Below are positions 1-4,324 of a DNA stretch of 5,274 bases, piece after piece (positions within the stretch are counted from its first letter, which is position 1; each line of letters starts with the position of its first letter). The stretch covers positions 1-5,274 of the forward strand of contig CABQKL010000121.1 of the NCBI GenBank assembly GCA_902464645.1. The letters run 5' to 3'. A program made the position numbers and the translations under genes. This DNA is from an uncultured Collinsella sp. (GTDB lineage Bacteria; Actinomycetota; Coriobacteriia; Coriobacteriales; Coriobacteriaceae). The notes below the pieces were generated by a model. That model did not search any database. It saw nothing but the letters and a program-made list of their open reading frames with translations, and was not told the DNA's origin.

Positions 1-55
1 TCGTGGCCACCATGGTCGTGGGCATCATCGGCGCGTTCTTCGGCGTGCTGGCGTA
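1..55 (+). repeat. Direct repeat, copy 1 (EIID 3' end)
   Basis: This 55-base stretch is identical to 2793-2847. It is cut by the window edge, so the repeat probably extends further upstream. Homology stops abruptly at the stop codon: the downstream sequences and terminators are unrelated. Confidence 0.97.
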
Positions 56-56
56 G
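1..56 (+). CDS. PTS mannose-family EIID subunit, C-terminal end only (partial)
   Basis: Only the last 17 codons and a TAG stop (54-56) lie in the window; the reading frame starts at base 3. They encode a hydrophobic tail, VATMVVGIIGAFFGVLA, which is residue-for-residue the C-terminus of the complete EIID encoded at 2024-2848. Bases 1-55 are also identical to 2793-2847, and the copies differ first at the last base of the stop codon (TAG here, TAA there). This tail is the last membrane segment of an EIID, the integral membrane partner of EIIC in sugar translocation. A strong terminator follows, so this is the last gene of an upstream operon, probably another mannose-family PTS. The rest of the gene cannot be seen, so similarity beyond these bases is unknown. 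Confidence 0.85.
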   Translation, partial: VATMVVGIIGAFFGVLA

Positions 57-85
57 GTTCCTGCGTTCTATTCTGCCCCCAAGGG

Positions 86-116
86 AAACGGCGACCCATT
101 GCGGTCGCCGTTTTTT
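86..116 (+). terminator. Intrinsic terminator of the upstream PTS operon
   Basis: An 11-bp stem pairs 86-96 (AAACGGCGACC) with 103-113 (GGTCGCCGTTT) around the 6-base loop 97-102, and runs into a T-tract at 111-116. The stem core is GC-rich and has no mismatch. It lies 30 bases after the EIID stop codon and only 28 bases before the start of the DMT transporter gene. Confidence 0.92.
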
Positions 117-144
117 ATTACCGAAAGCTAGCTGGAGGTGCTTC

Positions 145-1035
145 GTGATTCGATCTGACAATCCACCCGATAATGGCGTGAGCGGGGCGATGTATCTATT
201 TGGCACGGCGCTCTTGTGGAGTTTTATCGGCATCCTCGTTCGCGCCAATTCGCAGTCAGCTCTTTTGATCGGTGCCGTTACGGCAATATTTATGGCGCTC
301 TTTATCCTGCTCGTTGGCAGGCCCGTCCTCCGCGTCAGCCGTCTTATTGTCCTTGTGGCCGTCTGCAACTTCGTGACGGGCACCACGTTTAACTTTGCCA
401 ACCAGCTCACGACGGTCGGCAACGCGATCGTCCTGCAGTACACCTCGATGATTTTCGTTATCGTGTATCAATCGCTCGCAACTCGCACGTTGCCCTCGCC
501 TGCGAAGATTGCCTCCGTGGTGGTTGCTTTTACGGGTATGGGACTTTTCTTTTTAGGCGATTTGAGTGCCGAGGGCATGCTCGGCAACCTGCTTGCCGTC
601 ATTTCGGGCGCCACCTTTGGGCTGTGTTTCTTTTTGAACTCTCGCCCCGATGCGTCGCCCATGGTGTCCTCGCTCATCTCCTGCGGTATCTCAATGCTGC
701 CGATCGTCTATTTTGCCGGCGCCCTAGACTCCGTGAGACCATTTGAGTGGGGGCTCATGCTGGTGCACGGCCTTTTTTGCAGTGGCCTTGCGAGCGTGCT
801 GTATGCCAAGGGGATTGCGCGCACTAACGCGTTTGCGGCCAACTTGGTCTGCATGAGCGAGGTCGTGCTCGCTCCCTGCTGGTCGGCGCTCCTCTTTGGC
901 GAGGTCTTTCGCTGGAACGAGTTTTTGGGCGCGGCGATTATCGTTTTGGTGATTGTGGCCAACTTGGCATCCGATGCCTTTGGCGATGGCTTTCTGGTGG
1001 CGCTTGTCCGCCATCGAAACAAAGAGCGCGCCTGA
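145..1035 (+). CDS. EamA/DMT-superfamily membrane transporter
   Basis: This 296-residue protein has the length and layout of the 10-helix drug/metabolite transporter superfamily: two EamA repeats at about residues 17-138 and 146-275. The first repeat ends its fourth helix with N93-AIVLQYTSMIFVIVYQSL. The matching helix of the second repeat, SEVVLAPCWSALLFGE (238-253), carries the typical proline and terminal glutamate of EamA domains. The C-terminus is basic (RHRNKERA), as expected for a cytoplasmic end. The start is GTG at 145, chosen because GGAGG (134-138) lies six bases upstream; ATG at 190 has no comparable site and would cut the N-terminal tail. Family members export amino acids or metabolites, or import sugars and nucleosides; substrate cannot be read here. 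It follows the terminator at 86-116 with no clear promoter. Codons are mixed (many TTT, TTG, GGG, ATT), unlike the C/G-ending PTS genes. Export of an amine or amino acid released by the nearby deglycase is possible but unproven. Confidence 0.93.
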   Translation: MIRSDNPPDNGVSGAMYLFGTALLWSFIGILVRANSQSALLIGAVTAIFMALFILLVGRPVLRVSRLIVLVAVCNFVTGTTFNFANQLTTVGNAIVLQYTSMIFVIVYQSLATRTLPSPAKIASVVVAFTGMGLFFLGDLSAEGMLGNLLAVISGATFGLCFFLNSRPDASPMVSSLISCGISMLPIVYFAGALDSVRPFEWGLMLVHGLFCSGLASVLYAKGIARTNAFAANLVCMSEVVLAPCWSALLFGEVFRWNEFLGAAIIVLVIVANLASDAFGDGFLVALVRHRNKERA

Positions 1036-1079
1036 TGGGATACGTCTGCCGTTTACGGTAAAAAACACCCCGCTGAGCG

Positions 1080-1091
1080 AGTGGTATTAAA
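1080..1091 (+). promoter_or_regulatory. Operator-like site O1 of the EIIC-EIID operon
   Basis: The 12-mer AGTGGTATTAAA is repeated exactly at 4231-4242, upstream of the deglycase gene, and inverted at 4173-4184. The TGGTAT core resembles half-sites bound by GntR-family repressors with UTRA domains; that family assignment is inference. It overlaps the weak -35 region of the promoter at 1087-1116. Confidence 0.7.
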
Positions 1092-1116
1092 TAGTAAGAA
1101 CCTGCATATCTATAAT
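1087..1116 (+). promoter_or_regulatory. Candidate promoter of the EIIC-EIID operon
   Basis: A perfect TATAAT box at 1111-1116 sits 18 bases after a poor -35 candidate, TTAAAT (1087-1092). Transcription would start near 1123-1125, giving a leader of roughly 137 bases before the EIIC start codon. The corresponding positions before the deglycase gene give TTAAAA and GATAAT with the same 18-base spacer, which supports both predictions. The operator-like sites O1 and O2 overlap the -35 and -10 regions, consistent with repression by steric block. Confidence 0.65.
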
Positions 1117-1125
1117 TGGTATCAA
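1114..1125 (+). promoter_or_regulatory. Operator-like site O2 of the EIIC-EIID operon
   Basis: AATTGGTATCAA is an imperfect palindrome (TTGGTATCAA) overlapping the end of the TATAAT box and the expected transcription start. It recurs as AATTGGTATCGA at 4265-4276. In both loci the GGTAT core lies exactly 35 bases downstream of the GGTAT core of O1 (1083 to 1118; 4234 to 4269). Confidence 0.72.
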
Positions 1126-1195
1126 ATCATTTGTGCCTGGCATGGGTGTTAGCAGCACACCAGGTACGCTTCGGGCCGTGTAATCGAACTCCCGG

Positions 1196-1207
1196 AATTG
1201 ATATCAA
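1196..1207 (+). promoter_or_regulatory. Possible third operator O3 inside the leader
   Basis: AATTGATATCAA contains the perfect 10-bp palindrome TTGATATCAA (1198-1207) and differs from O2 (AATTGGTATCAA) at one base. It lies 82 bp downstream of O2, about 75 bases into the predicted transcript, where a bound repressor could act as a roadblock or loop to O1/O2. It has no counterpart at the deglycase gene. Confidence 0.5.
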
Positions 1208-1250
1208 CAACGCGCGCGACGGGAGTGACGACGGTTCGAGATTCCTTATT

Positions 1251-1256
1251 GGGAGG
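1251..1256 (+). promoter_or_regulatory. Ribosome binding site that fixes the EIIC start
   Basis: GGGAGG lies four bases before ATG 1261. It shows that translation begins at MLVQAILVG and not at the in-frame TTG at 1198, which would add 21 non-conserved residues and would place the leader operator O3 inside the gene. Confidence 0.88.
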
Positions 1257-1260
1257 AATT

Positions 1261-2034
1261 ATGCTTGTCCAAGCAATCCTCGTCGGCTTAGTCGGAGCGT
1301 TTGGATGCCTCGACTACCAGCTCGGCACCCTCTACGCGTTCCGCCCCATCGTCCTGTGCCCGCTCGTGGGCCTGGTGCTGGGGGACCTGCAGACCGGCCT
1401 TGCCGTCGGCGCCAGCCTGGAGTTGCTGTTCATGGGCTCGATCTCCATCGGCGCCTACGTACCGCCTAACGAAACCGTCGGCGGCGTGCTCGCCTGCGCG
1501 TTTGCCATTCAGCTCGGTCAGGGTACCGAGACGGCCATCGCACTCGCCATGCCCATCGCCGTCCTTGCGCTGACGATCGGCAACATTACGGATGCTGGAT
1601 TCTCGATCATTGTTGACATTGCTGACAAGTGCGCTGCCAAGGGCAACCTCAAGGGTATCTACGCGGCACATTGGAGCATGGGCCTCTTTGGCTGCCTTGA
1701 GTACTTCCTGCTGTGCGGCGGCGCATTCTACCTGGGCTCCGACGCCATCCAGGGCCTGCTCGACTTCATCCCGACCTTTGTGATCGACGGTTGCGGCGTT
1801 GCCGCCAACATCCTGCCTGCCATGGGCTTCGCCATGCTCGGCCGCCTGGTGCTCACCAAGCAGCTCGTGCCCTTCTACTTCCTGGGCTTCCTGCTGTGCT
1901 CCTACGCCAACGTGCCCGTCCTGGGCGTCGCCCTGATCGCCATCATCATCGGCATCGACAAGTTCGACCTGCTCGGCCTGGGCGGAGCCCAGCCCCAGCT
2001 CTCCGCGGAAGGGGATGAGGACGATGACTTCTAG
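1261..2034 (+). CDS. PTS mannose/fructose/sorbose-family EIIC permease
   Basis: This 257-residue polytopic membrane protein is the EIIC channel subunit of a mannose-family (mannose/fructose/sorbose/N-acetylgalactosamine) PTS. With EIID it moves the substrate across the membrane while EIIA and EIIB pass phosphate from HPr to it. The family signature is clear: an N-terminal helix, GLVGAFGCLDYQLG (about 9-22), then GASLELLFMGSISIGAYVPP (50-69) followed by N70-E71. Further hydrophobic helices fill about 75-240. The C-terminus ends in an acidic tail, EGDEDDDF. Length is normal for the family. The gene overlaps EIID by 11 bases, so the two are translationally coupled. No EIIA or EIIB gene lies in the window, so they must come from elsewhere, perhaps upstream. 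The substrate is not readable; the shared operator with the deglycase gene suggests an Amadori-type sugar conjugate. Third positions are mixed in the first half and almost all C/G in the second. Confidence 0.95.
   Translation: MLVQAILVGLVGAFGCLDYQLGTLYAFRPIVLCPLVGLVLGDLQTGLAVGASLELLFMGSISIGAYVPPNETVGGVLACAFAIQLGQGTETAIALAMPIAVLALTIGNITDAGFSIIVDIADKCAAKGNLKGIYAAHWSMGLFGCLEYFLLCGGAFYLGSDAIQGLLDFIPTFVIDGCGVAANILPAMGFAMLGRLVLTKQLVPFYFLGFLLCSYANVPVLGVALIAIIIGIDKFDLLGLGGAQPQLSAEGDEDDDF
2009..2020 (+). promoter_or_regulatory. Ribosome binding region that chooses between two EIID starts
   Basis: AAGGGGATGAGG lies inside the end of the EIIC gene. For ATG 2015 the purine run (2009-2014) touches the start codon, with no spacer. 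For ATG 2024 it is nine bases away, and GAGG (2017-2020) three bases away. The second start is therefore preferred; the difference is three residues (MRT). Confidence 0.55.
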
Positions 2035-2848
2035 TCCCGAGAACAAGATCACGCGCTCCGACCTCGTCAAGAGCGCCGTCAACGTCGGCGCCCTGGGCAT
2101 GGAGTTCTCCTGGACCTACTACAAGCAGATGAACATCGCCTTCTGCCTGATGGTCGCCAACATGCTGAAGAAGATCTACGCCGGCCGCCCCGACGACTAC
2201 GCCGCGGCCCTGCACCGCCACTGCGCGTTCTTCAACATCACCGTCCAGTTCGCCCCGTTCGTCGGCGGCATCGCGATGGCCATGGAGGAGAAGGTCGCCC
2301 GCGGCGAGATCGAGCCCGAGAGCGTCAACGACGTCAAGGCCGCCCTCATGGGCCCGCTGTCCGGCATCGGCGACTCCATCTTCCTGTCGACGCTGCGCGT
2401 GGTCGCCGCCGCGGTGGGCATCAGCCTGTGCCAGGCCGGCAACCCCTTCGGCCCCATCGCCTTCCTGCTCATCTACAACGTCCCCGGCTTCGCGCTGCGC
2501 ATCTGGGGCGCCGTCAAGGGCTACGAGCTGGGCGTGGGCTTCCTGGACGAGGCCCAGAGGACCGGCCTCATGCAGAAGATCATGACCTGCGTGGGCATCG
2601 TGGGCGTCATGGTCGTGGGCGCCATGTGCAAGGACATGTTCTGGGCCAGCATCCCGGTGGCCATCGGCTCGGGCGACGACGCCCAGACCCTCCAGGACAT
2701 CCTGGACGGCATCATGCCCGGCATGCTCGGCATGATCGCCTTCTGGCTGTACTACTGGCTGCTGTCCAAGAAGATCAACCCCATGGTGCTGATCGTGGCC
2801 ACCATGGTCGTGGGCATCATCGGCGCGTTCTTCGGCGTGCTGGCGTAA
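2024..2848 (+). CDS. PTS mannose/fructose/sorbose-family EIID subunit
   Basis: This 274-residue protein is the EIID membrane subunit that forms the translocation complex with EIIC. It shows the EIID order: an amphipathic N-terminus with SWTYYKQMNIAFCLMVANML (29-48), a HRHCAFFNITVQ block (65-76), an AMEEK segment (86-90), the hallmark ALMGPLSGIGDSIF (107-120), and hydrophobic helices in the C-terminal half ending VVGIIGAFFGVLA. Length is typical. In many relatives the FFN block continues with T-x-P; here it reads FFNITVQ, a small divergence. The start at 2024 (MTSSPENK) is preferred over 2015 on ribosome-site spacing. Nearly every codon ends in C or G, suggesting high expression. Its last 55 bases before the final stop base are identical to bases 1-55, so an upstream paralogue exists. 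A strong terminator follows at 2883-2922. Confidence 0.95.
   Translation: MTSSPENKITRSDLVKSAVNVGALGMEFSWTYYKQMNIAFCLMVANMLKKIYAGRPDDYAAALHRHCAFFNITVQFAPFVGGIAMAMEEKVARGEIEPESVNDVKAALMGPLSGIGDSIFLSTLRVVAAAVGISLCQAGNPFGPIAFLLIYNVPGFALRIWGAVKGYELGVGFLDEAQRTGLMQKIMTCVGIVGVMVVGAMCKDMFWASIPVAIGSGDDAQTLQDILDGIMPGMLGMIAFWLYYWLLSKKINPMVLIVATMVVGIIGAFFGVLA
2793..2847 (+). repeat. Direct repeat, copy 2 (EIID 3' end)
   Basis: These 55 bases are identical to window bases 1-55 and encode the same EIID C-terminus. Identity over every third position, not just the protein, points to recent duplication or gene conversion, although strong codon bias in both copies lowers the expected divergence. Confidence 0.97.
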
Positions 2849-2882
2849 GGGCCCGGCTGCATAGATTTTCGTTGCAACCTGG

Positions 2883-2922
2883 AAAGGGGATGGAGCAGGC
2901 CTATGCCCTCCATCCCCTTTTT
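2883..2922 (+). terminator. Intrinsic terminator of the EIIC-EIID operon
   Basis: A perfect 13-bp stem pairs 2883-2895 (AAAGGGGATGGAG) with 2908-2920 (CTCCATCCCCTTT), followed by T's to 2922. The 12-base loop can pair further (GGC 2898-2900 with GCC 2905-2907). It ends 17 bases before the MFS start codon, so the MFS gene would be reached only by read-through or from a promoter not seen here. Confidence 0.93.
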
Positions 2923-2939
2923 GTATAGAAGGAGTTCGT

Positions 2940-4154
2940 ATGTTCGCGAAGGATCGCGAAGCAATGCGTCTGACGCCGGCAGAGGTCAAGCTGATTCTTA
3001 TTGAGTCCCTGCAGTGGTGCGCCAACAACGCGGTCTACTTTTTGGGGCTTATCGGTGCGGCCACGTATGATCTGGCCGGCACGGCCTTTTTGGTTGCCGC
3101 CATTACGCTCGTGCGCAATCTTATGACGTCGGTGGGCAATATGGTGTCGGGCTCGGTCATCGACCGCTTTGGACCGCGCCGGACGTCATTTGTGACGTGC
3201 GTGATTACGGCTGTGCTATCGCTTGGCGTGGGGTTGGCGCCGTTGTCTGTCCCCGGGCTTGTGTTTGCCGCGTGCGTCTTGGGACTTGCGGGCGGCTTTA
3301 TCAACACCTGCACGCATGCGTTTCCGGGATACCTGGAGTCGACCACCGAGGGCCGTACCCGCGTGAACGGCCTCATGGTGTTCTACAGCAATATCGCCTA
3401 TACCGCCGGCCCGCTGCTCGGCGGTGCCATCGTGAGCTGTTTTGCCACGCAATCGGTCTATCTGCTCATGGCGGGCATGATGGGTGTGGCGGCCGTGCTC
3501 TCCTTGGGCTGTCACGAGCGTGTTGCTCCCGCAAAAGGGGAGAGGCCGAAGGGCGGTATTCTGGGCGGCATGGCCGAGGGTGCGCGACTTACGTTTCGCG
3601 ACCACGACCTGCGTCTCATCTTTATCTCGGGCTTTTTGGGTTTCTTTGCGTTTGGCGCGTTCGATTCGCTGGAGTCGTTGTTCTATCGCGATGTGCTCAA
3701 CGTGGATATCGTCTGGCTGGGCTGGCTGTCCTCGGTCGTGGGCCTCACTTCCTCGGTGGGCGCGTTCATCCTGACCAAGCTTTCTGCTCGCCATGTCAAC
3801 CTGCGATTGTTGCTTGGCGCGCTCATGGCCGTGGGCATTGGGTCCATGGTGTACGTGGGCACCGATATGCTGGGGGTCGCGATTATCGGCCAGGCGATTA
3901 ACGGTCTGGCCTGGGGATTCCTGGAACCGCTGCAGATGATCTTGATTCAGGAGCGCGCCGACATCAAATACCTGGGGCGCATTACCGGCTTTGTGCGTTT
4001 TGGCCTGATGAGCGCCGGCGTGCTGCCGCTGCTGGCGGCTCCGTTTTTGGCGGAGGTTTTGGGCGTCCAGGCGGTACTGTTTGGGGCATCGACCATTATT
4101 GCGCTGGTAGGAACGCTGTTCTTTGTCACACAAGGGAGACGCCAGGGGCGTTAG
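2940..4154 (+). CDS. Major facilitator superfamily (MFS) transporter
   Basis: This 404-residue protein has the size and helix pattern of a 12-helix MFS permease. The signature loop between helices 2 and 3 is present as GNMVSGSVIDRFGPRR (66-81), with the key Gly, Asp75, Arg76, Gly78 and double Arg. A charged cytoplasmic loop at about 190-225 (HERVAPAKGERPKGG) separates the two six-helix halves, and the C-terminus is basic (TQGRRQGR). The start is ATG 2940, with AAGGAG at 2929-2934 five bases upstream. Many members with this general look are drug or metabolite exporters; the substrate is not readable. It lies just past the EIID terminator and ahead of the deglycase control region, as the DMT gene does in the first half of the window. 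Codon use is mixed, with many T-ending and TTG codons, unlike its PTS neighbours. No hairpin-plus-T terminator follows the gene. Export of a catabolic product is possible but only inferred from position. Confidence 0.93.
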   Translation: MFAKDREAMRLTPAEVKLILIESLQWCANNAVYFLGLIGAATYDLAGTAFLVAAITLVRNLMTSVGNMVSGSVIDRFGPRRTSFVTCVITAVLSLGVGLAPLSVPGLVFAACVLGLAGGFINTCTHAFPGYLESTTEGRTRVNGLMVFYSNIAYTAGPLLGGAIVSCFATQSVYLLMAGMMGVAAVLSLGCHERVAPAKGERPKGGILGGMAEGARLTFRDHDLRLIFISGFLGFFAFGAFDSLESLFYRDVLNVDIVWLGWLSSVVGLTSSVGAFILTKLSARHVNLRLLLGALMAVGIGSMVYVGTDMLGVAIIGQAINGLAWGFLEPLQMILIQERADIKYLGRITGFVRFGLMSAGVLPLLAAPFLAEVLGVQAVLFGASTIIALVGTLFFVTQGRRQGR

Positions 4155-4172
4155 CTATACATCAAATTCTAA

Positions 4173-4184
4173 TTTAATACCACT
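4173..4184 (-). promoter_or_regulatory. Inverted upstream operator-like site of the deglycase gene
   Basis: TTTAATACCACT is the exact reverse complement of the 12-mer at 4231-4242 and 1080-1091. It lies 19 bases after the MFS stop codon, with its centre 58 bp upstream of the direct copy. It could be an auxiliary operator for DNA looping. The 46 bases between the two arms hold no other recognised signal. Confidence 0.6.
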
Positions 4185-4230
4185 CACCAGAGAATTTCGA
4201 CCGTTCACCGAGGATTGGAGCAGATTGAAA

Positions 4231-4242
4231 AGTGGTATTAAA
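4231..4242 (+). promoter_or_regulatory. Operator-like site O1 of the deglycase gene
   Basis: AGTGGTATTAAA matches 1080-1091 at all 12 bases, although the flanking sequence differs. It overlaps the candidate -35 region, as in the EIIC-EIID control region, so both transcription units probably answer to the same regulator. Confidence 0.7.
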
Positions 4243-4267
4243 AACACGTTAGGTGTATGTCGATAAT
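4238..4267 (+). promoter_or_regulatory. Candidate promoter of the deglycase gene
   Basis: GATAAT (4262-4267) is a good -10 box, 18 bases after a weak -35 candidate TTAAAA (4238-4243). The layout lines up base for base with the promoter at 1087-1116. Transcription would start near 4274-4276, giving a leader of about 50 bases. Confidence 0.6.
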
Positions 4268-4276
4268 TGGTATCGA
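4265..4276 (+). promoter_or_regulatory. Operator-like site O2 of the deglycase gene
   Basis: AATTGGTATCGA differs by one base from the O2 site at 1114-1125 and has the same position relative to O1 and the -10 box. It covers the expected transcription start. Confidence 0.7.
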
Positions 4277-4282
4277 AAAGAA

Positions 4283-4303
4283 ACGCGATGTATAGAGTCG
4301 CGT
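4283..4303 (+). other. Small hairpin near the 5' end of the deglycase mRNA
   Basis: ACGCGA (4283-4288) pairs with TCGCGT (4298-4303) around a 9-base loop, starting about 8 bases from the predicted mRNA 5' end and ending 9 bases before the ribosome site AAAGGA (4313-4318). It has no T-tract, so it is not a terminator; a 5' stabilising hairpin is one possibility. Confidence 0.4.
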
Positions 4304-4324
4304 GCAGGACAGAAAGGAAAAGCC

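Larger units (their letters stand above)
1126..1260 (+). promoter_or_regulatory. Structured 5' leader of the EIIC-EIID mRNA
   Basis: This gene-free stretch can fold into two hairpins. Hairpin A pairs 1133-1140 (GTGCCTGG) with 1160-1167 (CCAGGTAC), eight pairs with one G-U. Hairpin B pairs 1184-1188 with 1235-1239 and 1189-1194 (CTCCCG) with 1220-1225 (CGGGAG), leaving a 9-base bulge on the 3' side. Neither is followed by a T-tract, so no terminator or classical antiterminator pair is visible. No known riboswitch class was recognised. The leader ends with the ribosome site of EIIC. Confidence 0.45.

Noticed and set aside
1049..1065. CCGTTTACGG followed by a run of A as a terminator for the DMT gene
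   Set aside because: The stem is only four pairs with a two-base loop, and the + strand carries A's, not T's, after it. On the minus strand the T-run precedes the stem.
1231..1243. tRNA T-arm-like GGTTCGAGATTCC in the EIIC leader
   Set aside because: The flanking bases do not form a T stem, and no acceptor, D or anticodon arms are found around it on either strand.
1198..1260. N-terminal extension of EIIC from TTG 1198
   Set aside because: GGGAGG at 1251-1256 directs initiation at ATG 1261, where family similarity begins. The 21 extra residues are polar and cover the palindrome TTGATATCAA.
2015..2023. EIID start at ATG 2015
   Set aside because: The purine-rich ribosome site abuts this codon with no spacer, while ATG 2024 is properly spaced. 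The choice changes only three residues, so it is a weak rejection.
1288..3028. Long minus-strand open frames antisense to EIIC and EIID (1288-2100 and 1946-3028)
   Set aside because: They arise from the extreme C/G third-position bias of the sense genes. Their translations are low-complexity runs rich in Ala, Asp, Gly, His and Glu, with no ribosome site and no family resemblance.
4173..4242. Inverted repeat after the MFS gene as a transcription terminator
   Set aside because: The arms are AT-rich, 46 bases apart and followed by AAC and not a T-tract. Exact reuse of the 12-mer at 1080-1091 makes an operator role more likely.
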